Assembly: GCF_006937785.1 (NCBI RefSeq)
Contig: NZ_SJEE01000013.1
Location: 1-64,000, forward strand
DNA length: 64,000 nt
Source: Pseudanabaena sp. UWO311
GTDB lineage: Bacteria > Cyanobacteriota > Cyanobacteriia > Pseudanabaenales > Pseudanabaenaceae
Direction: 5' to 3'
The position numbers and the translations under genes are program-made. Shown here piece by piece: positions 1 through 9,283 of the stretch (position 1 is the first letter of the stretch; every line of letters starts with the position of its first letter). A model generated the notes under the pieces. The model was not told the origin of the DNA, did no database searches, and was given only the letters and a program-made list of their open reading frames with translations.

Positions 1-74
1 CACTTTGATTTTGGGTTTTATGTCTTAAGCGAACCTTTGATTACTATATATTTCTATATATTTCTATTAGAAAC

Positions 75-1256
75 TTATCCCTGAATTGTCGTAAAGTCTG
101 ACTCATCGCCAAAATCTCGGAGATTGGAGACAGAATAATTTGGTATAGATACCGTGTGTTTAATATTATTTAAGATTTCCTGAGCTTCAGGCGAATTTAC
201 TTGTGCTAAGGCTCTCAAAATAGCATTGCGGACTGAGCGATCGCGGTCTTTTATTGCTTGTGAAAGATAGAACACAGCATCATGCGAGCCAATTTCCCCC
301 AATGCTAATGCAGCATCACAACGCACATAGGCATATTCATCATCTCTCAAAACTTGGGCAAGCAATGGTACAACTTCCTCCATGCCAATATGCCCTAAAG
401 TGCGAGCGGCAACACTGCGAGTATGACTAGAGGTGTTGTAGAGCATTTTGGAAACAGGCGAGATCGCGGGAGTACCTATATTCTTTAAAGCTTGTACGGC
501 TTGAGACTGGACACTAATGTCATTGTCAGTAAGTAATCGAGCTAGAGAATTAGCCGATAGAGGCGATTTAATCTGACCTAGCGCCCAAGCCGCTTCAAAA
601 CGAACGGACTTGCTACCATTCTCCAGAGCATCGATAAGGGTGGTAACCGCTAAGGGGGAACTAATTTGCCCAAGGGAGTGAGCGGCATGGACTTTTACCA
701 TATCGTCATTGTGTTTTAGTGCCTCCACTAAAGGTGATACCGCAGGTAAACTAGCTCGTCCCAGAGCCTTAGCGCTTGCAGCTTGTACCTGAATAGATGG
801 ATGTCGCAATAACTTTATTAATGCCCCGATCGCTTCAGCACTGCCAATCCAACTTAGTGCTGCTGCTGCTTGCCAGTGAATTTGACGGTGGGGATTTTTG
901 GTGGCGGCGATTAGCGGTGGGATTGCTATTGGCGATCGCAAATAACCTAAGGCGATCGCTGCTTTTTTGGATATAGCTATTTCATCGCTTTCGAGTCGCT
1001 CTAGCAAAGCAGGTAAGACATTATCGCGACAACGAATTATTTTTTGTAATGCTAAGGAAAATTGGTCAGAGCGCACAGCCGCATCAAACTCAGCTAAAAT
1101 TGCGGACTCGCCACCTAGATCGGGAGCGGACATCGCATAGCGATCTTCGGGGATGGCATATCCTGGAGATACGGGAATCCGGTAATCTTCTAACTTTGGC
1201 GGGGTGATTTTAGAAGCGACAGGAATTGTGGGTAGTTGCGGATCTGGTGCGGTCAT
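75..1256 (-). CDS. HEAT-repeat (PBS-lyase-like) protein
   Basis: A 393-aa protein made almost entirely of about nine 31-residue helical repeats from about residue 75 to 365. Repeats carry the signature of alternating Ala/Leu helices with G-x-I/L turns, for example ALGYLRSPIAIPPLIAA, ALGRASLPAVSPLVEAL and ALGEIGSHDAVFYLSQA. This is the HEAT/PBS-lyase repeat type found in cyanobacterial phycobilin lyases and in general scaffolds. I see no phycobilin-lyase-specific feature and no phycobilisome gene nearby, so a protein-protein scaffold role is the safest reading. The start ATG at 1256 is followed by a proline-rich N-terminal tail of about 40 residues. It is divergent from the permease gene at 1515. 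Confidence 0.85.
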   Translation of the reverse strand: MTAPDPQLPTIPVASKITPPKLEDYRIPVSPGYAIPEDRYAMSAPDLGGESAILAEFDAAVRSDQFSLALQKIIRCRDNVLPALLERLESDEIAISKKAAIALGYLRSPIAIPPLIAATKNPHRQIHWQAAAALSWIGSAEAIGALIKLLRHPSIQVQAASAKALGRASLPAVSPLVEALKHNDDMVKVHAAHSLGQISSPLAVTTLIDALENGSKSVRFEAAWALGQIKSPLSANSLARLLTDNDISVQSQAVQALKNIGTPAISPVSKMLYNTSSHTRSVAARTLGHIGMEEVVPLLAQVLRDDEYAYVRCDAALALGEIGSHDAVFYLSQAIKDRDRSVRNAILRALAQVNSPEAQEILNNIKHTVSIPNYSVSNLRDFGDESDFTTIQG

Positions 1257-1405
1257 GGCGGCTGTTTCCTATTAAGCATTGGTGCATGTTTTTAGTCCCG
1301 TTACCCATTGCAGCAAATTTTAATTTTTAGTTTTGCTGTATTAACATTACATTTTACGAGAAGAGTCCCAAAAAATTTTAAAACGTACAGCACTTTATAA
1401 GCCTC

Positions 1406-1411
1406 TATAAT
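1406..1411 (+). promoter_or_regulatory. Possible -10 box of the permease gene
   Basis: A perfect TATAAT lies in the 258-bp divergent spacer, about 100 bp before the permease start. I see no convincing -35 hexamer at the right distance, so this is only a candidate. Confidence 0.3.
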
Positions 1412-1514
1412 TGTTAAGCTAAAAATTAACAAACTAGCAAACGCCTTAAACCCTAGAAATAAAAATGGCGGTTTGCGCCCTTATTTATCTCTGGGAATGC
1501 CAAATAGCGCAACT

Positions 1515-2504
1515 ATGAATCAAATTCTCAGTGCCTTTACTTTGTTTTTGAGCCTCCTCGTGGAAGCAATCCCGTTTTTGTTGATGGGGGTTTTGCTGTC
1601 TGGAGTCTTATTAATATTTGTAGATGAGCGCAAGCTTATAGCTATTTTGCCCAAAAATCCTTTTTTAGGAGCATTAGCTGGAAGTCTACTCGGATTTATG
1701 TTCCCCGTGTGCGAATGTGGCAATGTGCCTGTGGCGCGGAGACTTATTTCTCAAGGCGCACCGATTTCGGTGGCGGTGAGCTTCTTAATGGCAGCTCCAA
1801 CGATTAATCCTGTGGTAATTTGGGCAACTTGGACAGCCTTTCGCGATCAGCCTGAAATTGCGGTATTGCGAATTGTGCTTTCATTTGCGATCGCTACAAT
1901 TGTTGCCATGGTATTTAGTTCTCAAAAAGATTTGCGAGCTATTTTGCAACCGAATATTGCCCTTGCTTTACCAGCACCAAAGGTTAAGGCGGGTGCTGTA
2001 CCTGTGGGCACATTTTTCTTGGGAGAAGATCGCAATCAACCTTTAGACTTTGCGGGTTATTTATCGTCAAGTAATCAAATTGTCACTAAGTCTTTGCCCG
2101 ATCGCTTAAATCTATTGCTAGACAATACGCTTGCAGAAATGCGTGAGCTAGGGGCAATCCTCGTGATGGGTAGTGCGATCGCCGCAATAATTCAGGTTTG
2201 GGTTCCCCGCGATATCATACTGGGTTTGGGGCAGGGGCCAGTTAGCTCAATTGTCGCAATGATGATCTTGGCGGCGATTGTTTCGATTTGCTCGACTGTG
2301 GATTCATTTTTTGCGCTGTCCTTTGCCTCCACTTTTACGGGCGGATCGCTACTAGCATTTCTAGTTTTTGGCCCAACGATCGATCTCAAGGCGATCGGCT
2401 TGATCTTAACTATTTTCAAAAAGCGCGCTGTGATCTATATGTTTTTACTCACGGCTCAGCTCACTTTTTTAAGCTGCCTATTTATCAATTTTCAGATTCG
2501 TTAG
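1515..2504 (+). CDS. YraQ/ArsP-type permease
   Basis: Integral membrane permease of the DUF318 (YraQ/ArsP) family. The protein has about eight hydrophobic segments in two blocks, separated by a polar stretch near residues 145-200. The conserved CECGNVP motif near residue 65, at the start of a helix, and the MAAPTINPVVIWAT motif are typical of the family; family members include efflux permeases for organoarsenicals. The frame is open from a TTG at 1473, but I prefer ATG 1515 (MNQILSAF), which puts the first membrane helix directly at the N terminus; ATG 1497 is also possible. The substrate cannot be told from sequence. The gene ends just before a 24-bp perfect hairpin at 2521-2571. Confidence 0.85.
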   Translation: MNQILSAFTLFLSLLVEAIPFLLMGVLLSGVLLIFVDERKLIAILPKNPFLGALAGSLLGFMFPVCECGNVPVARRLISQGAPISVAVSFLMAAPTINPVVIWATWTAFRDQPEIAVLRIVLSFAIATIVAMVFSSQKDLRAILQPNIALALPAPKVKAGAVPVGTFFLGEDRNQPLDFAGYLSSSNQIVTKSLPDRLNLLLDNTLAEMRELGAILVMGSAIAAIIQVWVPRDIILGLGQGPVSSIVAMMILAAIVSICSTVDSFFALSFASTFTGGSLLAFLVFGPTIDLKAIGLILTIFKKRAVIYMFLLTAQLTFLSCLFINFQIR

Positions 2505-2520
2505 GAATGAAAATTTAATA

Positions 2521-2571
2521 AAATCCAAAACTATTGGGGCGGGCTTTGCCCGCCCCAATAGTTTTGGATTT
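2521..2571. repeat. Perfect 24-bp hairpin, triloop TTT
   Basis: Arms 2521-2544 and 2548-2571 are perfect reverse complements, joined by the triloop TTT in the apex GGGC-TTT-GCCC. It lies 16 bp after the permease stop. A-rich and T-rich ends make it a likely terminator usable in both directions. It belongs to the GC-NNN-GC hairpin set described in the findings. Confidence 0.9.
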
Positions 2572-2613
2572 TAATTACACGAGTTATTTATTTTCTATCC
2601 GTTAGTATATTAG

Positions 2614-3732
2614 ATGGGTAACTTTTATGTTGCTCATGCTTCAAAGTCATTAAATCAAAGGTTGTCTGTGTCCGTGAGTGAAACTCTACTCGAATCTATT
2701 TCCGTCACATCTATTCCCAATGAATCTTTAGCAAATCTCGATCTGACAGATTTTTCGCTTTCCTTACCCGATCCCAATGATGAAGGACTTGCAGAAGGTC
2801 AATTTCTCGAAGAAGTCGATCTAGCTTGGCAAGTATGCGATCGCTTCGATTTGCAGACAGATATTTGGCGGGGTAGAATCTTGCGAACTGTACGCGATCG
2901 CGAGAAGGCAAATGGCGAAGGGCGCGGTACGGGATTCTTGAAATGGCTGCAAGAGCGAGAAATCAGTAAGTCTCAGGCTTATTCATGGATTCAGCTTGCC
3001 AATAGTGCTGACACTTTAATGGCAGATGGTCAGCTAGATGCTGATGATATTCGTCAATTTAGTAAAAGAGCTTTCTTAGAAACTGCCCAAGCTTCTTCAG
3101 AAGTACAGCAGTTAATTGTCGATGCCGCTAGAAATGGAGAAAAAATTACTAGACGTGAAGTGCGGCAGCTCTCCGATGAATGGACATCAATGAGTTCTGA
3201 TCATCTTCCCGATGAGCTAAAAGAGAAGGTTGCCGCTCACACTATTCCGACCCGTTATGTCGCGCCACTAGTTCGCGAAATTGACAAGCTGCCTGAAGCT
3301 TATCAAAAACCATTAAAAGAAGCGATCGCCGATGCCTCTGATCTCGATAATATTAAGCTCGTTACCGCTGATGCTCAAAGGTTGACCAAATATCTTTCCA
3401 ATACGGGACAAGTACAAGCGATCGCAAACCGTTCTGTTAACATCGATCTTGCGCTTGAGGAAGCTCTAAGACTTGGATGCCTCAAACTCGCATCTGATCT
3501 GGTCAGCCAAGCCTCACAACTTGAACAGGCGATCGCTAAACTCTACGGTATCTGGAAGCGCGTTGCTACATCCGCCGATCAGCTATATGTGGAGTCGGGT
3601 GCAAGCACTCCTAATTTACTAGATCTACTTAATTCTCTTGATTCCTTAGCCAGTCAAAATGTCACTGTCCAGATTGGTAATGATCAGTCAGGACGAACTA
3701 TTCGCTTGCAAATCACGGAAGAAGATCAATAG
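2614..3732 (+). CDS. Conserved hypothetical protein, DUF3102-like middle region
   Basis: A 372-aa soluble protein that I do not recognise with certainty. Residues about 75-140 (DIWRGRILRTVRDREK, then GTGFLKWLQEREISKSQAY) resemble the DUF3102 / plasmid-partition-like pattern in which a protein processes a repeated helix-turn-helix motif of the type 'GxFLxWLxxxxxSxxxAYxWI', so nucleic-acid binding is plausible. The rest is helical, with a C-terminal stretch (TVQIGNDQSGRTIRLQI) that looks like beta strands. No signal peptide or membrane helix. It is followed by the 66-nt inverted-repeat element at 3745 and then recQ. Function unknown. Confidence 0.75.
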   Translation: MGNFYVAHASKSLNQRLSVSVSETLLESISVTSIPNESLANLDLTDFSLSLPDPNDEGLAEGQFLEEVDLAWQVCDRFDLQTDIWRGRILRTVRDREKANGEGRGTGFLKWLQEREISKSQAYSWIQLANSADTLMADGQLDADDIRQFSKRAFLETAQASSEVQQLIVDAARNGEKITRREVRQLSDEWTSMSSDHLPDELKEKVAAHTIPTRYVAPLVREIDKLPEAYQKPLKEAIADASDLDNIKLVTADAQRLTKYLSNTGQVQAIANRSVNIDLALEEALRLGCLKLASDLVSQASQLEQAIAKLYGIWKRVATSADQLYVESGASTPNLLDLLNSLDSLASQNVTVQIGNDQSGRTIRLQITEEDQ

Positions 3733-3744
3733 ATGCAAAGATTG

Positions 3745-3810
3745 AGATCTCCGACTTTTTCTGTGCAATCATAGATCGTCTTTGTTAGTCACAGAAAAAG
3801 TCGGAGATCT
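3745..3810. repeat. 66-nt inverted-repeat element, copy 1
   Basis: Arms AGATCTCCGACTTTTTCTGTG (3745-3765, first 20 bases shown as AGATCTCCGACTTTTTCTGT) and its reverse complement at 3790-3810 enclose a 24-nt centre. A second copy with nearly the same arms, the same 66-nt length and a different centre lies at 13079-13144. Confidence 0.85.
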
Positions 3811-3877
3811 GGGCATTTATTAGGTTTCTTTTAGGGAGTTAATCCCCTTACCTGAAATTTACCAATCTAAAACAGCT

Positions 3878-6103
3878 ATGTCAAACAGTGATTCTTTGCA
3901 GCAGGCGCTGAAGCAATATTTTGGATATGAATCCTTTCGGGCAGGTCAGCGCGAGATTATTGAAGCAAGTATGGCTGGTCGCGATACCTTGGCGATTATG
4001 CCAACTGGGGGCGGTAAGTCGATTTGCTTTCAGTTACCAGCATTGCTCAAGACTGGAGTGACAATAGTCGTGTCCCCTCTAATTGCACTGATGCAAGATC
4101 AAGTTACGGCACTCAAAGAAAACGGTATTGGCGCGACATTTCTCAACAGTACGCTGACAAATAGAGAAAGCACTCAGCGATCGCAAGCAATTCTCAATGG
4201 TGCGATCAAATTAGTTTATGTAGCACCTGAGCGCCTATTTGCGGAGCAGTTTCTCGAATTCCTGAATATCATTAAAGGGAAAATGGGTATCGCAGGGTTT
4301 GCGGTGGATGAGGCTCACTGTGTTTCGGAATGGGGACATGATTTTCGACCAGAATATCGCCAACTAAGTCGAATTCGCCAACTCCATCCTGATGTACCCG
4401 TGATTGGCTTGACCGCTACGGCGACAGAGCGGGTGCGCGAAGATATAAGTCAGCAATTACAACTGAAGCAGCCATACATCCATGTAGCGAGCTTCAATCG
4501 GTCGAATCTCTACTATGAAGTTGTTCCCAAACAAGGGAATGAGCAAACCTATGTAAATCTTTTACAGCAAATTAAGCGACTGCAAGGATCTGGCATAGTC
4601 TATTGCCTCAGTCGTAAACGTGTCGATGAAATAGCCAGTCGCCTGAGAGAAGATGGCATCGAAGCAATTCCCTATCACGCAGGATTAGGAAATAAAGAGC
4701 GGGAAGAAAATCAAACTCGTTGGATTCGTGACGATGTGCAGGTAATGGTGGCGACAGTTGCCTTTGGCATGGGCATTAATAAACCTGATGTAAGATTTGT
4801 GATTCATTACGATTTACCCAAAAATATTGAAGGATATTATCAAGAATCAGGACGAGCAGGACGAGATGGCGAAGATTCTCACTGTACATTGTTTTTAGGC
4901 TATGGAGATTTAGAAACGATCAAGTTTCTCATAGCTCAAAAAGTCGATCCTCAAACCAATGAACCATTGGAAGCAGAACAGAGAATTGCGCAGCAGCAAT
5001 TACGTCAGGTGGTGGACTATGCTGAAGGAGTCGCCTGTCGCCGCACGATTCTGCTTCGTTATTTCGGCGAACATTTCCAAGGTGATTGCGGCAACTGTGA
5101 TAACTGTCTTTCCCCGAAGCCAATGGAAGATTGGACAGTGGAGTCTCAAAAATTTTTATCCTGTGTAGCTAGGACAAAGGAGAGATTTGGAGCAGGGCAT
5201 GTAATTGATGTGTTGAGAGGTTCGCGCAAAGAGAAAGTACTCCAACATGGACATGAGAACCTATCGACCTATGGCATTGGTAAAGATCGCAGTCTGGATG
5301 AATGGCGACAACTTGCGCGATCGCTAACTCATCAAGGTTTTCTAACCCAAACTACTGATGGCTACGGTATTCTCAAGCTCAACGATCGCAGTTGGGAAGT
5401 AATGCGAAATCAGCGTAATGTGCTATTGCCAATAGAACGTGATGCTGAGCATGCAAAAACTACTGATCGGGAAGGGTCAAGAGAAAGACCTGTTGATGTG
5501 GATATTCTCTTTGAGAGATTACGGCTGTTACGCAAAAATCTTGCTGATGAGCAGGAAGTCCCGCCCTATGTGATTTTCAGTAATGCCACGCTTAATCAAA
5601 TGGCAGAGCAGCAACCAACGGATCGAAAAGATTTCGCGAAGCTGTCAGGGGTTGGCGCAAAGAAATTAGAACAATATGCCGATGATTTTATCGCAATTAT
5701 TCTCGACCATCATCTCAAATATCCTCCAGCGGAAATCACCGAATCAACTCCCTCCAAAGTCAAACAGGAAGCCACGCCAAAATCAAAATTATCAAAGGCA
5801 AGTACACAACGCGAAACCCTTGCAATGTATGAGAATGGCTTAGATATTGACGATATAGCTCGCGATCGCGGACTTAAACCCGCAACTGTCTGGACGCATT
5901 TAGTCCAACTAATTGAAGCTGGCTATGCGATTAACTGCGATCGCCTTGTTGCTCCAGAGCGTCAAACTGTAATTTATGAAGCATTAGATGCGATCGGCGG
6001 TGATTCTTTACGCAATCTCTTTGATCACCTGCGTGAGGAATATAGCTACGATGAAATCAAGATAATTCGCGCCATCTGGCAAAATGAGAAGGAGCCTCTA
6101 TAG
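3878..6103 (+). CDS. recQ: ATP-dependent DNA helicase RecQ
   Basis: Full-length 741-aa RecQ, a 3'-5' DNA helicase of recombination and replication-fork repair. Visible in order: Walker A GGGKS near residue 46; DEAH box (VDEAHCVSEWGHDFRPEY) near 142; helicase C-terminal lobe with GRAGRDG near 325; the RecQ zinc site (ACRR near 385 and CGNCDNC near 405); RQC winged helix; HRDC domain about 540-612 (FAKLSGVGAKKLEQYADDF); and an extra C-terminal HTH domain about 645-700 (DIDDIARDRGLKPATVWTHL) of the type found in longer RecQ proteins. Nothing is missing. It is preceded by the 66-nt repeat and followed by a 140-bp spacer, so it is probably transcribed alone. Confidence 0.97.
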   Translation: MSNSDSLQQALKQYFGYESFRAGQREIIEASMAGRDTLAIMPTGGGKSICFQLPALLKTGVTIVVSPLIALMQDQVTALKENGIGATFLNSTLTNRESTQRSQAILNGAIKLVYVAPERLFAEQFLEFLNIIKGKMGIAGFAVDEAHCVSEWGHDFRPEYRQLSRIRQLHPDVPVIGLTATATERVREDISQQLQLKQPYIHVASFNRSNLYYEVVPKQGNEQTYVNLLQQIKRLQGSGIVYCLSRKRVDEIASRLREDGIEAIPYHAGLGNKEREENQTRWIRDDVQVMVATVAFGMGINKPDVRFVIHYDLPKNIEGYYQESGRAGRDGEDSHCTLFLGYGDLETIKFLIAQKVDPQTNEPLEAEQRIAQQQLRQVVDYAEGVACRRTILLRYFGEHFQGDCGNCDNCLSPKPMEDWTVESQKFLSCVARTKERFGAGHVIDVLRGSRKEKVLQHGHENLSTYGIGKDRSLDEWRQLARSLTHQGFLTQTTDGYGILKLNDRSWEVMRNQRNVLLPIERDAEHAKTTDREGSRERPVDVDILFERLRLLRKNLADEQEVPPYVIFSNATLNQMAEQQPTDRKDFAKLSGVGAKKLEQYADDFIAIILDHHLKYPPAEITESTPSKVKQEATPKSKLSKASTQRETLAMYENGLDIDDIARDRGLKPATVWTHLVQLIEAGYAINCDRLVAPERQTVIYEALDAIGGDSLRNLFDHLREEYSYDEIKIIRAIWQNEKEPL

Positions 6104-6243
6104 CAATCAATCTAAAATCACATTCTAAACTAAAACCAGAGAGGGCGTTGGCACTGGCTTGTTGTTAACTATTAGCTACTTATATTTCAATTTCTGCTAG
6201 ATTATAGATCAAGGAATTCAAAAAATAGGAGTCCCTAGAACTT

Positions 6244-6600
6244 ATGCCACAGATAGCTAATTCAATGTCAGAGACATCTACAGAAATATTAACTGATGTA
6301 GCGCAACCACATGTTGTCTTGAATTTGTCTCTCTCCTATCAGGATCTTGTTGAGGTCATCACTAAATTGGGGCTGAGAGAAATTATCCAATTAAAGAGAT
6401 TACTCGATCGCCAAATCAATCAGTCTATAGAAATTTACACAGGTGATGATGAGTTAATCTTGGATGAAATTGAAAGACAACACCCTGCTTATAACGTCAC
6501 GATGACTCAAGCTGTGCAATCCGCTTTAGATGAGTCTCAAAACCAAAAATTTACAAACGGGAGTGATTTTCGTGACTGGCTTGTTTCCATTTCAGATTGA
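6244..6600 (+). CDS. Putative antitoxin-like protein
   Basis: A 118-aa acidic protein upstream of, and overlapping by about 29 nt, a RelE/ParE-like gene. The centre (REIIQLKRLLDRQINQSIEI) is a helical segment and the C-terminal part is rich in acidic and polar residues, as in many type II antitoxins, but I see no named DNA-binding fold. AGGAG about 10 bases upstream supports the ATG at 6244. The call as antitoxin rests on gene order and overlap, not on homology. Confidence 0.6.
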   Translation: MPQIANSMSETSTEILTDVAQPHVVLNLSLSYQDLVEVITKLGLREIIQLKRLLDRQINQSIEIYTGDDELILDEIERQHPAYNVTMTQAVQSALDESQNQKFTNGSDFRDWLVSISD

Positions 6601-6970
6601 AGCATCAAGTAAATTTCAACGCAGCTATAAACTTTTACTAAAACGCCATTGTAAAGGTGACCGTCAGAAAGAAACTTTTATCGATACCATCAGTGAGCTT
6701 ATAAACCGCCTCGCTTCTAATCCTTATTTGTCTGATGCAAATCTTGAACCATTACCAAAAGGATTGGTGATATCGGATAGCTGGAAGTTTTATAAACTTA
6801 GGTTTCGGATGCCGAGTCTCGCTGGCGCATCTGGGCAGGGGAGGCTGATGTATCTAGTGAGTCAAAATCAAAAAATCATCAAATTAGCTTGGATTTATAC
6901 TCATGCTGAATATGAGAAGCGACCAGAGGAACAAGAATTAAAAGCTTTAATTAGAGAACTATTAGATTAA
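6572..6970 (+). CDS. RelE/ParE-like toxin candidate
   Basis: About 132 aa. The pattern SSKFQRSYKLLLKRHCKG, then a pair of helices (FIDTISELINRLASNPYL), then a strand-rich core (WKFYKLRFRMPS, GRLMYLVSQNQKIIKLAWIY) and a terminal helix fits the RelE/ParE ribonuclease/gyrase-toxin fold. The frame is open from ATG 6530, but GTG 6572 has a well-placed GGGAG at about 6559-6563, so I choose it. The protein is longer than a typical 85-100 aa RelE. It is followed after 11 bp by the M28 peptidase gene in the same direction. Activity is untested. Confidence 0.6.
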   Translation: MTGLFPFQIEASSKFQRSYKLLLKRHCKGDRQKETFIDTISELINRLASNPYLSDANLEPLPKGLVISDSWKFYKLRFRMPSLAGASGQGRLMYLVSQNQKIIKLAWIYTHAEYEKRPEEQELKALIRELLD

Positions 6971-6981
6971 AACCTAGTCGA

Positions 6982-7824
6982 ATGAAAAAACTCCAAGATC
7001 GATTACTTGATCATCTCCAAAAAATTGTTATAGAGCGTAATCCCTACTATGCATCAGCTGGACATTTATTTGCTAGGGAATATATCCGATCGCATTTTGC
7101 TAAATTTGGTGAAGTAGTCACCCATGAGTTTGAAGTCAATGGTAATAAGCATCAGAACTTGATTTTAAATATTGCTGCTAATAACCAGAAACAGCGATCA
7201 CCTTTGATTATTGGCGCACATTACGATACGGTTCCTGCTTGCGTGGGAGCGGATGACAATGGATCTGGGGTTGCCGTACTGCTCGAACTCGCTGAATATT
7301 TTTCGACAAATCCAATTAAATATCCGATCCAATTAATCGCCTTTGATATGGAGGAATATGGCTTGAGTGGAAGTGCCGCTTATGCGAAAAAACTCAAAGA
7401 TGACAAGCAAAAATTGCGGCTGATGATTTCTCTGGAGATGTTGGGATATTGCGATCGCAGTCCAAATTCGCAACATTATCCCGCAGGCTTAGACAAGTTC
7501 TATCCTAACACTGGTGATTTTATTGGCTTGATCGGGAGTATTCCGACAATTCCCGATCTGATCCATTTACAACATCACATGAAATCAACTGTGCCTTGTG
7601 AATGGCTTCCTGCGGGTTGGCGTGGTTTAGTTATCCCCGATACTCGTCGTAGCGATCATGCGCCTTTTTGGGATGCTGGTTACAAAGCTCTGATGATTAC
7701 TGATACTGCGAATATGCGAAATCCTCATTATCATAAAAGTAGCGATCGCCTTAAAACACTAGATTTAGAATTTCTCACTAATGTTTGCCAAGGTCTAATT
7801 GTTGGCATAAAGGCTCTAAAGTGA
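6982..7824 (+). CDS. M28-family zinc aminopeptidase
   Basis: A 280-aa metallopeptidase of the M28 family, which removes N-terminal residues using two zinc ions. The zinc/catalytic motifs are visible: AHYDTVPACVGADDNGSG near residue 80-97 (His-x-Asp and the bridging Asp in ADDNGSG), DMEEYGLSGS near 125 (catalytic and zinc-binding Glu), and SDHAPFWDAGY near 225, with a final HYHKSSD His. There is no signal peptide, so it is probably cytoplasmic. It starts 11 bp after the RelE-like gene and could share its transcript. It ends directly at a 26-bp perfect hairpin. Confidence 0.88.
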   Translation: MKKLQDRLLDHLQKIVIERNPYYASAGHLFAREYIRSHFAKFGEVVTHEFEVNGNKHQNLILNIAANNQKQRSPLIIGAHYDTVPACVGADDNGSGVAVLLELAEYFSTNPIKYPIQLIAFDMEEYGLSGSAAYAKKLKDDKQKLRLMISLEMLGYCDRSPNSQHYPAGLDKFYPNTGDFIGLIGSIPTIPDLIHLQHHMKSTVPCEWLPAGWRGLVIPDTRRSDHAPFWDAGYKALMITDTANMRNPHYHKSSDRLKTLDLEFLTNVCQGLIVGIKALK

Positions 7825-7825
7825 G

Positions 7826-7880
7826 CCAAAACCAAAGAGTGAGTCGCCCGCTACGCGGGCGACTCACTCTTTGGTTTTGG
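7826..7880. repeat. Perfect 26-bp hairpin, triloop TAC
   Basis: Arms 7826-7851 and 7855-7880 are perfect reverse complements with apex CCCGC-TAC-GCGGG. The hairpin begins one base after the stop of the peptidase gene and is directly followed by a second, short GCGC-AAA-GCGC motif. It probably separates the peptidase and serS transcripts. Confidence 0.92.
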
Positions 7881-7931
7881 GCGCAAAGCGCTGTATGATG
7901 CTTTGAATGCGTTTAGGTTAAATAAAAGTTC

Positions 7932-9206
7932 GTGTTAGACATTAAGCTCGTGCGATCGCAGCCAGAACAGGTGCAAGCTCGCCTCAACAGTCGAGGCAAA
8001 GGTTACGACATTAGTAGATTGGTCGAACTAGAGCAGGAAGTCCGTGCACTTGAAACTCAGCGATCGCATTTGCAAGCCGAAAGCAACGACATCGGTAAGC
8101 AAGTTGGCATCAAAATGAAAGCTGGTGCGCCAGAATCAGAAATCCAAGCACTAAAAGCGCGATCGCCTGAAGTCAAACAACTGCTAGCGGAACTAGAACC
8201 GAAGGAAAGAGCGCTCCGAGAAGAAAGCAATGCCATTTTGATGACTTTGCCAAATTTGCCTAGCGAAACAACTCCCATTGGCGCGAATGAAACCGAAAAT
8301 GTCGAAGTGCGACATTGGGGTGATGAATATAAAAGCGATCGCACCGATATTTTGCCTCACTGGGAAATCGGCGAAAAATTAGGGATTCTCAACTTTGAAC
8401 GTGCAGTCAAAATTGCTCAAGCTCGCTTTGTTAACTTAATCGGAGCAGGAGCAGCCCTTGAACGGGCGCTCATTCAGTTCATGCTGAATACCCATACTGC
8501 CAATGGTTATGTCGAAGTTGCACCACCGCTATTGGTTAATACGGCAAGCTTGACAGGCACTGGGCAACTACCGAAGTTTGCTGATGATTCATTTAAATGT
8601 ATTGACGATGATCTATGGCTGATTCCTACTGCTGAAGTGCCTGTTACGAATCTGTATCGAGATGAAATCTTTGATGGAGAGAACCTACCAGTTCATCATT
8701 GCGCCTATACTCCTTGTTTTCGCCGTGAAGCAGGTAGTTATGGACGCGATACTAGAGGCTTAATTCGCTTACATCAGTTCAACAAAGTCGAACTCGTAAA
8801 ATTTGTCCTTCCCGAAAACTCGGCTGAGGAGCATGAAAAACTAGTCCGTGATGCCGAATCGATTTTGCAAGCCTTAAAACTTCCCTATCGTGTTGTCGAA
8901 CTTTGTACTGGCGATATCGGCTTCAGTGCAGCCAAATGCTATGACCTCGAAGTTTGGCTACCGACCGCAAATACCTATCGCGAAATTTCTAGCTGCTCGA
9001 ATTTCCATGATTTTCAGGCTCGTCGGGCAAATATTCGCTTTAAGAGTAAGGGCAAGAAGGGAACTGAGTTTTTGCATACCCTCAATGGCTCAGGCTTAGC
9101 CGTCGGACGCACCATGTCCGCCATTCTCGAAAACTATCAGCAGCCTGACGGACGCATCTTGATTCCTGAAGTACTGCAACCTCTCATGAACAAAGAATAT
9201 CTTTAA
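7932..9206 (+). CDS. serS: Seryl-tRNA synthetase
   Basis: A 424-aa class II aminoacyl-tRNA synthetase that charges tRNA-Ser. The N-terminal residues about 25-105 form the long coiled-coil arm that touches the tRNA variable arm ([19 protein letters not shown] and following). The catalytic part shows [20 protein letters not shown], motif 2 ([18 protein letters not shown]) and motif 3 ([18 protein letters not shown]). The length is normal. The start is GTG at 7932, giving MLDIKLVR, the usual N terminus of SerRS. The stop codon lies in the left arm of the hairpin at 9201-9239. Confidence 0.97.
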   Translation: MLDIKLVRSQPEQVQARLNSRGKGYDISRLVELEQEVRALETQRSHLQAESNDIGKQVGIKMKAGAPESEIQALKARSPEVKQLLAELEPKERALREESNAILMTLPNLPSETTPIGANETENVEVRHWGDEYKSDRTDILPHWEIGEKLGILNFERAVKIAQARFVNLIGAGAALERALIQFMLNTHTANGYVEVAPPLLVNTASLTGTGQLPKFADDSFKCIDDDLWLIPTAEVPVTNLYRDEIFDGENLPVHHCAYTPCFRREAGSYGRDTRGLIRLHQFNKVELVKFVLPENSAEEHEKLVRDAESILQALKLPYRVVELCTGDIGFSAAKCYDLEVWLPTANTYREISSCSNFHDFQARRANIRFKSKGKKGTEFLHTLNGSGLAVGRTMSAILENYQQPDGRILIPEVLQPLMNKEYL

Positions 9207-9254
9207 ATGGAAGCACGCTAAGCGTGCTTCCATTTAAAGCACGCTTAGCGTGCT
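9201..9254. repeat. Hairpin overlapping serS stop, triloop TAA
   Basis: Arms 9201-9218 and 9222-9239 pair perfectly over 18 bp with apex CACGC-TAA-GCGTG. The left arm contains the last sense codon and the TAA stop of serS (9204-9206). A second hairpin, AGCACGC-TTA-GCGTGCT, overlaps it at 9238-9254. Confidence 0.9.
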
Positions 9255-9283
9255 GTTAAAAAAATATAGCGCGAGGCGCAACC

